64,000 nt of DNA from Actinomadura rupiterrae (GCF_024172125.1 NZ_JAMZEA010000004.1:744001-808000), one strand, 5' to 3'. Counted from the stretch's first letter, positions 26,053-35,048 are shown. Numbers and translations: made by a program. The notes: a model not told the origin generated them from the letters alone.

Positions 26053-26089
26053 ACGCCCCGCGTGCACGAGTTTCGTGCACGCGGGGCGT
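26053..26089. terminator. Bidirectional terminator, 17-bp perfect stem
   Basis: acgccccgcgtgcacga (26053-26069) pairs perfectly with 26073-26089 over a 3-nt loop. It sits between the rightward DUF1906 gene and the small leftward zinc-ribbon-like gene, so it can end both transcripts. Confidence 0.85.
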
Positions 26090-26125
26090 CTCCATGTGTG
26101 GGGCGGCTCGTGCGCGCGGTGAGCC

Positions 26126-26275
26126 CTAGCGCGGATTCTCGACCACGCAGCCGCAGGGTCTGAGGGCCAGCAGGTCGTCCCCGGCGGGCGCGGAGTCGCG
26201 GACGAGGGTCCCGCACATCGGGCAGGCGGACGGGGCAGGGCGCGGCACGCCATCAAGATCGCTTGTAACGGTCAC
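26126..26275 (-). CDS. Small CPxCG-type zinc-ribbon-like protein, 49 residues
   Basis: GTG 26275 to TAG 26126. The sequence contains ACPMCGTLVRD and, 18 residues on, LRPCGCVVENPR, giving two Cys pairs (CxxC and CxC) that could bind one zinc. This spacing is typical of very small actinobacterial zinc-finger proteins annotated as hypothetical. No strong ribosome-binding site is visible. The strong hairpin at 26053-26089 follows the stop by 37 nt, which supports a real transcript. Confidence 0.55.
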   Translation of the reverse strand: MTVTSDLDGVPRPAPSACPMCGTLVRDSAPAGDDLLALRPCGCVVENPR

Positions 26276-26591
26276 GCCGGCCCAGCCTAGTGGCGGCGGG
26301 CGGCCCGCCCGCAGACGGAGCGCGCGGCTTTACCGAGAGCCGACGGAACGGTCCGCGATCTTGCTGCGTCGGAGGAACGTTGGGGGTCCGGCTCGGGCCG
26401 CGAAGTGGAACGTTGAGCCACTTTCCGATCGATTCCGGCAAAACCCCAGCATGACGCAACGATCTACGGAAGGGTGTCAGACTCCGCGAATCATCCCCGG
26501 TTCGCGCCGACCCTTCCGATGCACCTGTCAGCCACGCGTTCCACACGCGAAAACGCAGGTCACCGAGATTCCACCGGAGGAAACCGCACCG
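26276..26591. other. Promoter region of the DUF4234 gene with a direct repeat
   Basis: GGAACGTTG occurs at 26374-26382 and 26407-26415, and the second copy sits between aagtgg (26403) and ccactt (26418), a candidate operator dyad. No further gene is seen. The DUF4234 ribosome-binding site ggaggaaa lies at the right end. Confidence 0.5.
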
Positions 26592-26942
26592 ATGAAGCAA
26601 CGCAACATCCTGGCCGTCTGGCTCGGCCTGCCGATCATCACGCTCGGCATCTACGGTCTGGTCTGGATCTACAAGATCCACGACGAGCTGAACCGGACCT
26701 ACCCCGAGTCCGGCGCCTCCAGCGCGGGCAGCGCCCTGTGCTCGGTGCTGTTCGGCTGGATCACCCTCGGCATCTGGCCGCTGATCGTGCTGATCAAGTT
26801 CGGCACCGGCCTCGCCGAGGCGCAGCGCCGCGCCGGCCGCCAGCCCAGCTTCAGCCAGGGCGTCGGCATCCTGCTGCTGATCTTCGGCTTCGGCCCGCTC
26901 TACTACCAGAACGAGCTGAACAAGATCGCCACCCAGCGCTGA
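26592..26942 (+). CDS. DUF4234-type small membrane protein
   Basis: 116 residues from ATG 26592, with ggaggaaa 10 nt upstream. Three hydrophobic segments are visible: about 5-25 (ILAVWLGLPIITLGIYGLVW), 47-72 (CSVLFGWITLGIWPLIVLI) and 91-108. The N-terminal pattern with IYGLVWIYKIHDELNR matches DUF4234, a widespread membrane family often fused to or beside zinc-ribbon or stress proteins, with no established function. The gene appears monocistronic. Confidence 0.85.
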   Translation: MKQRNILAVWLGLPIITLGIYGLVWIYKIHDELNRTYPESGASSAGSALCSVLFGWITLGIWPLIVLIKFGTGLAEAQRRAGRQPSFSQGVGILLLIFGFGPLYYQNELNKIATQR

Positions 26943-27164
26943 TCCCCACCGGACGGGCCGCGCGGACCAGGAACCCCCTGCCCGCCCGGCCCGTCCGCGC
27001 GTCCAGGCCCGTGTGCGAGCCCGGACACGTCCGCACGTCCAGGCCCGTCCATGCGGTCCAGGCCCGTCCACGCGCCTGGACACGTCAGCGCGTCCGGGTC
27101 TGTCCGCGCCCGGACCCGTCAGCGCGTCCCGCCGTCCGCGCGATCCGGCCCGTCCGCGCGGTTG
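26943..27164. repeat. Low-complexity repeats before the acyl-CoA ligase stop
   Basis: Words such as cgtccaggcccgtcc and cccgtcagcgcgtcc recur with 16-34 bp periods up to the stop codon of the leftward ligase gene at 27165. The units are too diverged to give one clean period. Confidence 0.55.
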
Positions 27165-28787
<1,623 letters not shown>

Positions 28788-28901
28788 GGGCGCGCCTCCT
28801 CGTCCGGCACCAATGGTGAACCGGATTCTGTCCGCTGGCCGGGGTGCTTGTCAGCACCCCGGAGTCAACTCGAAGACGCTCCTTACCAGCCCTTCCACGC
28901 C

Positions 28902-28989
28902 GTCAGCGGTCCTCGCCGTCCCCGGTCCACGCCGCCGCCGGCCCTCGCCGTCATCGGTTCGCGCGGTCAGCGGTCCTCGCCGTCCTGGT
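28902..28989 (-). repeat. 32-bp imperfect tandem array ending at the sigma factor stop
   Basis: gtcagcggtcctcgccgtcc occurs exactly at 28902-28921 and 28966-28985, with a diverged copy at 28934. The 28966 copy contains the stop codon (28967-28969) of the leftward SigE-family gene. Confidence 0.7.
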
Positions 28990-29518
28990 GGGGGCCGTCG
29001 GAGTCGTGGACGTTCGGCTGCGGGAAGTCGGCCTCCAGGCCCGCGTCGTCGCGGAGCTTGGCCATGGCCCGGGAGACGGTGCTCTTCACGGTCCCGACAC
29101 TGACGCCGAGGATCTCCGCGATCTCGGTCTCGGGCATGTCCTCGTAGTAGCGCAGGACGACGGCGGCGCGCTGCCGGGCGGGCAGGCGGCGGAGCGCGCG
29201 GCCGAGGGCGTCCTGCATCTCGCTGCGCCGGGTGTGGTCGTCCACCGGGAGGTCGGGCAGCTCGTCGGTCGGGTAGACGTCCAGCTTGCGCCGCCGCCAC
29301 CAGGAGATCTGCGTGTTGACCATGGCGCGGCGGACGTAGCCGTCGACGGCGTCGCGGTCGTGGATCCGGTCCCAGGCGAGGTAGGTCTTGGCGAGCGCGG
29401 CCTGGAGCAGGTCCTCGGCCTCGGCGCGGTCGCCGGTGAGCCGCATCGCGGCGCGCAGCATGACGGGGCCGCGCGCCGCCACGTACGCGCGGAACTCCTC
29501 GTGCCGCGTGCTGGTCAC
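28967..29518 (-). CDS. SigE-family ECF RNA polymerase sigma factor
   Basis: 183 residues from GTG 29518. It matches the actinobacterial SigE/SigM-like subfamily: region 2 at about 5-75 (FRAYVAARGPVMLRAAMRLT, AEDLLQAALAKTYLAWDRI, RRAMVNTQISWWRRRK) and region 4 at about 105-165 (LPARQRAAVVLRYYEDMPET, ILGVSVGTVKSTVSRAM). No anti-sigma gene is adjacent. The divergent gene 297 bp away encodes a putative envelope protein and may be a target; this is positional inference only. Confidence 0.92.
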   Translation of the reverse strand: MTSTRHEEFRAYVAARGPVMLRAAMRLTGDRAEAEDLLQAALAKTYLAWDRIHDRDAVDGYVRRAMVNTQISWWRRRKLDVYPTDELPDLPVDDHTRRSEMQDALGRALRRLPARQRAAVVLRYYEDMPETEIAEILGVSVGTVKSTVSRAMAKLRDDAGLEADFPQPNVHDSDGPHQDGEDR

Positions 29519-29814
29519 TTCACCACCGTGTCAAGGTCCGCGCGGTGCGCGCCACCGGGGGTCCGCCGGCGCGGGCCGGGGCCGGACGGGCGCGCCGCGG
29601 CGGCGCCGTCGAAGATCCCGACCGGTTCGACCATGGCACGGGCCGCGTAATTCCGGTCCAACTAATAAGGCATATTCGGGTCAACCCGGTGGAGGATGAT
29701 TCTCCCGAGTAATGGAAAACCACTCCGCTCAGCGACTTATGGCGACAAATCCGTCGACAGAGTGACCACGCGGCGTGAACCTTGACTGCACCGACTGACA
29801 GCCGGAGGACAGCG

Positions 29815-31272
29815 ATGCCCGCACAGCGCGATCCGTCCGCCCGGCGGCGGTACCGCCGGGCAGTGCTGGGCGGAGGGCCGCCGTCGCCGCCCGCCCCGCC
29901 CGCGCCTCCACTGCGGGTCCTGACCGGGACCGTGCTGGACGCGAGCCCGCACGTGCTGGTGCTGGCCACGGCCGCCGGGGAGGCCCGGCTGCCGATGACC
30001 CCGACCACCGCGGTGTGGCACGGCGGGCGCAGGGGCCCCGCCGCGCTGCGCCCCGGCCGGCAGGCGCTGGTCCGGATGGACGCGGGCGGCCTCGCCGCCG
30101 ACCGGGTCTGGGTCGACATCGGACGGGTCACCGGGACCCTGCTGTCCGCCCGTCCGGACGCGCTGGAGGTGGATCTGGGCCCGCACCGGGGCCGGGCCCG
30201 GGTCGCCCTCGACGCGCGGTCGCTCCGGCTCGTCCAGGTGCGGCACCCGCGGCTCGAACCCGGCTACCTGGTGGACGTCCTGTGCGTCCGCTCCCCCGAC
30301 GGTCCGCGCGCCGTCGCGCCCGCCACGTCCCAGCCGGGCCACCGGGCCGACGACCTCGCCTCCCCCGCGCCGGACGCCCTCGTCCCGGCCGAGACGCAGG
30401 GCACGGCCACCTGGTACGGCTGGCCCGGCACCCCCCAGAGCACCGGCATGGCCGACAACACGACCTTCCCCCCAGAACCAGGCCAAGCCCCAGAAGCAGT
30501 GCGCGGCCCGGCAACAACCCGCGGACGCCCGCTGATCGACCACGGCCCCTGGACCGGCCAAGGTTCCCTAACCAGGCACCGCCCACGAAAAGGCCAACCC
30601 CCCGCAGCCCCCCGCAACCCGCAATCCGGCCAGGGCGCAAGCTCGGGCCAAGGCACGTGGACGGGCCAAGGCCCGAACCTCGGCCAGGACGCGTGGACCG
30701 GCCAAGGCGCCGGAGCAGGCCCGGGCGCTTGGAGCGGCCAAGGCGCGAATCCGGACCGTGACGCATGGGCAGGCCAAGGCTCAGGCCAGGGCCGTGACGG
30801 GTGGACGGGCCGAGGCTCGGGCTCGGGCCGGGAGGCGTGGACGGGTCAGGGCTCGGGGGCGGGTTGGGACGCGCGGTCCGGGCAGGGCGCGAGGGGCGGG
30901 CAGGGGGGAGAGCTGGGGGGAGGTCCGCCGGGTTACGCGGTCGCGTACCCGGCGGTGGACGGGGAGGGGGCGGCCGGGGGGTGTACGGAGGCACCCCCCG
31001 GCTGCGTCCCCCTGCCGCTGCTGTCGGTGGGCAGCGGGCTGGAGATGGTGAACGACTGCTCGGGACGCGGCGCGGAGGCGGTCGTGGCCGAGTGCGGGTG
31101 CGTCGCGGCGCGGTTCTGCGACCGGTGCGTGGAGTGCGGGACGTCGCCGCGCGGCCGGATCGCCGAGCTCGGGCCGGTGGCGTTCGCGGCGCTGGGAGGG
31201 GATCTCGACGCCGGGTGCTTCAACGTGACGGTGCGGTGGGCAGCGGAGACCAGGGAGGGCCGGGCATGGTGA
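29815..31272 (+). CDS. RlpA-like double-psi beta-barrel protein interrupted by WTGQG repeats
   Basis: 485 residues from ATG 29815, preceded by ggagga at good spacing. Residues 1-30 are basic; about 35-180 form a compact beta-rich domain of unknown family. At about 195 is GTATWYGWPG, the signature that opens RlpA-type double-psi barrels. The expected continuation appears only after about 130 residues of a 12-residue repeat of AWTGQGSGSGRD type, resuming with GYAVAYPAV, LPLLSVGSGLEMVN and the closing RIAELGPVAFAALGGDLDAG. The C-terminal part holds seven or more Cys (CGCVAARFCDRCVECG). RlpA proteins bind or cleave peptidoglycan. No signal peptide is visible. The gene overlaps the MauE-like gene by 7 bp, suggesting a redox partnership. 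Confidence 0.75.
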   Translation: MPAQRDPSARRRYRRAVLGGGPPSPPAPPAPPLRVLTGTVLDASPHVLVLATAAGEARLPMTPTTAVWHGGRRGPAALRPGRQALVRMDAGGLAADRVWVDIGRVTGTLLSARPDALEVDLGPHRGRARVALDARSLRLVQVRHPRLEPGYLVDVLCVRSPDGPRAVAPATSQPGHRADDLASPAPDALVPAETQGTATWYGWPGTPQSTGMADNTTFPPEPGQAPEAVRGPATTRGRPLIDHGPWTGQGSLTRHRPRKGQPPAAPRNPQSGQGASSGQGTWTGQGPNLGQDAWTGQGAGAGPGAWSGQGANPDRDAWAGQGSGQGRDGWTGRGSGSGREAWTGQGSGAGWDARSGQGARGGQGGELGGGPPGYAVAYPAVDGEGAAGGCTEAPPGCVPLPLLSVGSGLEMVNDCSGRGAEAVVAECGCVAARFCDRCVECGTSPRGRIAELGPVAFAALGGDLDAGCFNVTVRWAAETREGRAW

Positions 31273-32180
31273 CGGTGGTGCAGAACGTCCAGGTGCTGAT
31301 GCTGGCGGGGGTCCTGCTGGCGGCGTGCCTGGCGAAGCTGGCGGTGCGGGAGCCGGTCTCGGACGCGCCGCACGCGCATGACGGAGTGCGGGTGCACGGC
31401 GTTCCGGTCGCGCAGCGGCCGACGCGGATGCTGCTCCTGCTGCGGAACCGGCGGGCCGGGATCGTCCTCGGGCTGGTCGAGGGGGTGGTCGGGCTCGCGC
31501 TGCTGCTGTCGTCGCATCTGTGGGTGCGGGTGGTCGCGGCGGTCGGGTTCGCGGGGGCGACCTGGGCCGTGCTGGAACTGCGGGCGCGCAGGCCGGAGGC
31601 GGGGTGCGGCTGCTTCGGCGGGCTCAGCGCGAAGCGGGTCGGGCGGCGCAGCGTGTTGCGCGCGGTGTTGTTCACCGCGGCGGCGGTGGTGTCGCTCGGG
31701 GCGTCCAGGGCGGGCGTGGAGGTGCTGCGGCTCGGGGCGGGACGGGTCGTGGGCGTACTTGCGCTGGAGCTGGCGCTGTTCGCGTCGCTCTCCCCCGAGC
31801 TGGCCTTGCTCTGCCAGCGCGTCCGCGACCGCGCGCGGGGCGACGCGCGGTCGGCGCTCGTGCTCGGGCTGCGCGCGCGGCGGGACGTCCCGTGCGAGCG
31901 CCGACCGAGCCCGCTCAGCGAGACCTTCGCGACGCTGTACGCCAGCAGTACCTGGCTGGAGTTCGAGAACGCGCTGGTCAGCGCCGCTCCGCTGGACGTG
32001 TGGCGGGAGGGCTGCCACCGCTTCCTGGTGTATCCGGCGCGGCTGCACGGCACCGACATGGAGATCGTCTTCGCCGTCTCGACCGCCGCGAGGGACCGGG
32101 ACGTCAGGCACGCGCTGCTCCCAGCCACCGGACGCGAGGACTCTCTACAGCTCTCTAGCGGCATCACGAGAAGGCCGTAG
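31266..32180 (+). CDS. MauE/DoxX-like membrane protein, candidate thiol-redox partner
   Basis: 304 residues from ATG 31266, overlapping the upstream stop. Hydrophobic helices occur near 8-25, 60-78, 80-100, 120-140 and 155-175. Between helices is EAGCGCFGGLS, the CxCFG motif that characterises the MauE methylamine-utilisation family, linked to disulfide formation at the membrane. The C-terminal third (about 195-304) is soluble and of unknown fold. Coupling to a Cys-rich, putatively envelope-acting barrel protein suggests that it maintains that protein's disulfides; this is inference. The last codons run into the ctctctagcg motif array. Confidence 0.75.
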   Translation: MVTVVQNVQVLMLAGVLLAACLAKLAVREPVSDAPHAHDGVRVHGVPVAQRPTRMLLLLRNRRAGIVLGLVEGVVGLALLLSSHLWVRVVAAVGFAGATWAVLELRARRPEAGCGCFGGLSAKRVGRRSVLRAVLFTAAAVVSLGASRAGVEVLRLGAGRVVGVLALELALFASLSPELALLCQRVRDRARGDARSALVLGLRARRDVPCERRPSPLSETFATLYASSTWLEFENALVSAAPLDVWREGCHRFLVYPARLHGTDMEIVFAVSTAARDRDVRHALLPATGREDSLQLSSGITRRP

Positions 32181-32376
32181 AGAACGCGATGGGACGTCCC
32201 CATCGGCAAATCTACGACTCTCTAGCGCTGACGCTAGGCAGCCCGATATTTCACTCGTCACAGCTTTCTACGAATATCTAGGGCCAGCGCTAGAGAGCGG
32301 TAGACAGGAGTAGCGGCGCAGGACGATGCCACCGTCTACCGGTTTCTACCGGCGACGCTAGAGAGCCGTAGAGAAC
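32141..32376. repeat. Ordered array of CTCTCTAGCG and GTAGAGA motifs
   Basis: Exact CTCTCTAGCG lies at 32151 and 32218 in direct orientation, and its complement CGCTAGAGAG at 32288 and 32356, with 67, 70 and 68 bp between starts. Interspersed are CTCTCTACAG (32141), CCGTAGAGAAC (32175 and 32366), tctacg words (32211, 32267) and tctaccgg twice (32335, 32345). The tract is AT-richer than its surroundings and lies just beyond the 3' end of the AAA+ ATPase gene. Confidence 0.85.
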
Positions 32377-32389
32377 CCTGACCAGCCTG

Positions 32390-33583
32390 TCAGGCGGGTT
32401 GGGAACGGAGGAAGTTGCCGAAGTGCGGGACGGTGAAGGCCACCAGGCCGCGCTCGGCGCTGTAGATCAGTCCTTTCTTGATCAGGCCGTCGCGGGCGGG
32501 CGAGAGGCTGGACGGCTTGCGGCCCAGCTCCTCGGCGACGGCGGCGGTCGGGACGGGGTCGTCGCCGAGGGCGGCCATGGCGCGCATGTAGTCGCGCTCG
32601 GCGGGGGTCGCGCGCTCGTAGCGGCTGCCGAAGAAGCCGACGGCCAGCTCGCTCTCGGCCTCGGGCGCAGCGACCTTGATGTCGTCGACGGTGATGGGGG
32701 TGTCGGGGGCGACGTCCCAGGCGACCTTGGCGTACGCCTGGACGAAGTAGGGGTAGCCGTCGGCGGCGCCATACAGGGCGTCGAGCGCGTCCTGGGTGAA
32801 GGTGACGTCCTCGCGCTCGGCCGGGGCGAGCAGCGCGAAGTCGGCGGAGACCCGGTCGAGCCGGTCGATGCGGGTGTAGCGGAACAGCCGCTCGGAGTAG
32901 GACTTGCTCGCCGACAGGACGGCGGGCAGGTGCGGCAGGCCCGCGCCGACGACGATCAGCGGCCCGCCGCTCTGCGACAGCTCGTGGCAGGCGGCGCACA
33001 GCGCGGACACGTCGTCGGGCGGGATGTCCTGCATCTCGTCGACGAACAGGGCGATGCCGGCGCTGACGTCGGTCGCGACGGACGCGGCGTCGGCGAGCAG
33101 CTCGGTGAGGTCGATCTCCAGGTCGCCGGAGTCGGCGCGGCCGCGTGAGGCGGGCACGTCGATGCCCGGCTGCCAGCGGTGCACGCGCGCCTTCCCCTTG
33201 GCGTCCTCCTCGGGCCCGGCCTGCGCGAACGCCTTCAGCACACCGAGGAAGGACTCGATGCGGTCGGGCGCGCGGTGCCGCGGGGCGAGCTCGCGAACGG
33301 CCATGTGCAGCGCGGACGCGACCGGGCGGCGGATCGACTGGTCGGGCCGCGCCTCGATCTTTCCGGTGCCCCACAGCCGCTGCATGGCCATGGAGCGGAA
33401 GGTGTTGAGCAGCACGGTCTTGCCGACACCGCGCAGGCCCGTGATGATCATGCTGCGCTCGGGGCGGCCTCGCGCCACCCGCTCCAGGACGACCTCGAAC
33501 TGCTTCAGCTCGCGGTCGCGTCCGGCCAGCTCTGGCGGGCGCTGACCCGCGCCCGGGGCGTAGGGGTTGCGCACGGGATCCAC
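32390..33583 (-). CDS. ORC/Cdc6-like AAA+ ATPase with C-terminal winged helix
   Basis: 397 residues from GTG 33583 (sequence VDPVRNPYAPGAGQRPPELA), the usual start of this actinobacterial family; the frame stays open much further upstream, but that part is not family-like and overlaps an operator-like region. Walker A is GLRGVGKTVLL at about 46, Walker B ALFVDEMQDIP at about 180, sensor-1 IVVGAGLPHLP at about 215 and an arginine-rich sensor-2 region RLFRYTRIDRL. The C-terminal 90 residues look like a winged-helix domain (DYMRAMAALGDDPVPTAAVA, LGRKPSSLSPARDGLIKKGL). Such proteins are usually labelled only as ATP-binding. Motif clusters on both sides suggest a DNA-binding, possibly self-regulating or nucleoid-organising role; this is inference. 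Confidence 0.85.
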   Translation of the reverse strand: MDPVRNPYAPGAGQRPPELAGRDRELKQFEVVLERVARGRPERSMIITGLRGVGKTVLLNTFRSMAMQRLWGTGKIEARPDQSIRRPVASALHMAVRELAPRHRAPDRIESFLGVLKAFAQAGPEEDAKGKARVHRWQPGIDVPASRGRADSGDLEIDLTELLADAASVATDVSAGIALFVDEMQDIPPDDVSALCAACHELSQSGGPLIVVGAGLPHLPAVLSASKSYSERLFRYTRIDRLDRVSADFALLAPAEREDVTFTQDALDALYGAADGYPYFVQAYAKVAWDVAPDTPITVDDIKVAAPEAESELAVGFFGSRYERATPAERDYMRAMAALGDDPVPTAAVAEELGRKPSSLSPARDGLIKKGLIYSAERGLVAFTVPHFGNFLRSQPA

Positions 33584-33616
33584 GGTCTCGGACTCTATGA
33601 GGCCATATAGCTGCGG

Positions 33617-33644
33617 CCGTAGATTTCCGTAGAAAGGCCTACGG
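33617..33644. promoter_or_regulatory. CCGTAGA operator-like cluster upstream of the AAA+ gene
   Basis: CCGTAGA occurs at 33617-33623, and an 18-bp dyad ccgtag-aaaggc-ctacgg occupies 33627-33644. The same CCGTAGA core recurs twice in the array downstream of the gene (32175, 32366). The dyad lies 35-60 bp before the GTG start, a suitable position for autoregulation. Confidence 0.6.
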
Positions 33645-33745
33645 CGTGTCGCGCCCGGGCGCACCCGCGAGTGCGGGAGCGAGGGAGCGGCCACCGTAGC
33701 CACCATGCGGACCTCCGGACGGAGCGGGTCGAGGCTTGATCGAAC

Positions 33746-33770
33746 CTGTGTTCGAACTGTTCGAACACAG
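33746..33770. promoter_or_regulatory. 25-bp near-perfect palindrome, candidate operator
   Basis: ctgtgttcgaac, a single central t, then gttcgaacacag: a 12-bp inverted repeat. It also contains two tandem TGTTCGAAC units (33749 and 33758), each holding the palindrome GTTCGAAC. It resembles an actinobacterial SOS-type half-site, but with 1-bp rather than 4-bp spacing, so LexA binding is doubtful. Confidence 0.6.
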
Positions 33771-33809
33771 TAGCGCATCCCCGCCGCGTCCGTCACGCCA
33801 CCCCGCGAA

Positions 33810-33844
33810 GAAACGGCCGCGCCTCGGCGAGGCGCGGCCGTTTC
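33810..33844 (-). terminator. Terminator downstream of the pirin gene
   Basis: gaaacggccgcgcctcg pairs perfectly with 33828-33844 across a single base; the effective loop would be 3-5 nt. It lies 57 nt beyond the pirin stop. Confidence 0.75.
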
Positions 33845-33900
33845 GCGTGCATTGCCCGGACATGGAGCACGTTTCCGCCCGTCCGGACTTTCCTTTCGTC

Positions 33901-34911
33901 CTAGGCGAGGGGTTCGTCGCGGTCGGAGAGGTGCGGGAGCTTCTCGGCCGGGATCGTGCCCATCCGTCCGGCCTGGAAGTCCTCGAAAGCCTGGACGATC
34001 TCGTCGCGCGTGTTCATCACGAACGGTCCGTAGCGCGCGACCGGCTCGCGCAGCGGCATGCCACCGAGGATCAGCACCTCCCAGCCGTTCTGGCCGGCCG
34101 TCGGCTGCGAGGCGGCCGCCTGCAGCATCAGGCCGTCCGTCTCGCCCTGGTGGTGCGACCCGGCGAACGCCGCGAGCTGCCCCTCGTCCAGGCCGATCTC
34201 CTCGACACCGACCGTCCCGCGTCCGGACAGGACGTAGGCGATGGCGTTGAAGTCGCGCGGCCACGGCAGCGTGAGCCGCGCTCCCGGCGCGATCGTCGCG
34301 TGCAGGTAGGTGATGGGCGTGTGCGTGATGCCCGGCCCCTCGAACCCGCCGACCTGCCCGGCGATCACGCGCACGAGGGACGAGCCGTCGTCGGACGACA
34401 GCAGCTTCACATCGTTGGCGCGGATGTCCTGGTAGCGCGGCTTCGTCCACTTCTCGGCACGCGGCAGGTTCACCCACAGCTGGACGCCGTGGAACAGCCC
34501 GCCCTTGGCGACCAGCTCCGGCGGCGGCTGCTCGATGTGCTGGATGCCCGCGCCCGCGGTCATCCACTGGGTGGCGCCGTCCGCGATCAGGCCGCCGCCA
34601 CCGGTGGTGTCCTGGTGCTGGAACGCGCCGTCGATGATGTAGGTGACGGTCTCGAACCCCCGGTGCGGGTGCCACGGGGTGCCCTTCGCCTCGCCAGGCG
34701 CGTACTCGACGGCGCCCATGTGGTCCAGGAGCAGGAACGGGTCGGCCATGGCCAGGCTCACGGTCGGGAACGGGCGGCGGACCTGGAAGCCCTCGCCCTC
34801 CACGTGCTTCTCGGCGGTGACGACCTTGGCCACGCGCCGCCAGTCGGTACCCTCCCGGCCCAGGCGCGGCAGGCGGGGCAGGGTCATCGGGTCGGCCAGC
34901 ACGGCGGGCAT
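33901..34911 (-). CDS. Pirin-family protein
   Basis: 336 residues from ATG 34911, with gaggag upstream. It has the bicupin fold: the N-terminal metal-binding cupin carries HPHRGFETVTYIIDGAFQHQ, then GGGGLIADGATQWMTAGAGI and HIEQ, the conserved His/Glu set that binds iron in pirins. The C-terminal cupin is at about 180-300. Some bacterial pirins act as quercetin 2,3-dioxygenases and others regulate metabolic enzymes; the role here is unknown. It is divergent from a MarR-type gene with two TTGAANNTTCAA sites between them, so its expression is likely repressed by that protein. Confidence 0.93.
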   Translation of the reverse strand: MPAVLADPMTLPRLPRLGREGTDWRRVAKVVTAEKHVEGEGFQVRRPFPTVSLAMADPFLLLDHMGAVEYAPGEAKGTPWHPHRGFETVTYIIDGAFQHQDTTGGGGLIADGATQWMTAGAGIQHIEQPPPELVAKGGLFHGVQLWVNLPRAEKWTKPRYQDIRANDVKLLSSDDGSSLVRVIAGQVGGFEGPGITHTPITYLHATIAPGARLTLPWPRDFNAIAYVLSGRGTVGVEEIGLDEGQLAAFAGSHHQGETDGLMLQAAASQPTAGQNGWEVLILGGMPLREPVARYGPFVMNTRDEIVQAFEDFQAGRMGTIPAEKLPHLSDRDEPLA

Positions 34912-34969
34912 GGCGTCTCCTCTCGATCGCGTCCCGGACCGGCGCCGGGGCTTGTCGGCCGGAACAAGA

Positions 34970-34981
34970 TTGAAGGTTCAA
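34970..34981. promoter_or_regulatory. Candidate MarR operator, pirin-proximal
   Basis: TTGAAGGTTCAA, a perfect dyad with 2-bp centre, 47 bp centre-to-centre from the second site. Confidence 0.65.
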
Positions 34982-35015
34982 CTATTCCGTCCGGGGCCCA
35001 CTGTAGCGGCACTTA

Positions 35016-35042
35016 GTTGAAGATTCAACATGCGGGTATACT
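35016..35042 (+). promoter_or_regulatory. Candidate MarR operator and -10 box
   Basis: GTTGAAGATTCAAC (35016-35029) is the second dyad. A TATACT -10 box follows at 35037-35042, 6 nt before the ATG of the MarR gene, implying a leaderless transcript whose promoter is covered by the operator. Confidence 0.65.
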
Positions 35043-35048
35043 CGCCGC

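Noticed and set aside
33746..33770. LexA/SOS box
   Set aside because: Half-sites match TTCGAAC but the central spacing is 1 bp rather than 4 bp, and no SOS gene follows; kept only as an unassigned palindrome.
32390..34981. Frame-extended AAA+ ATPase reaching into the pirin gene (863 codons)
   Set aside because: The upstream part is antisense or out-of-frame to pirin and has no family similarity; the family start fits GTG 33583.
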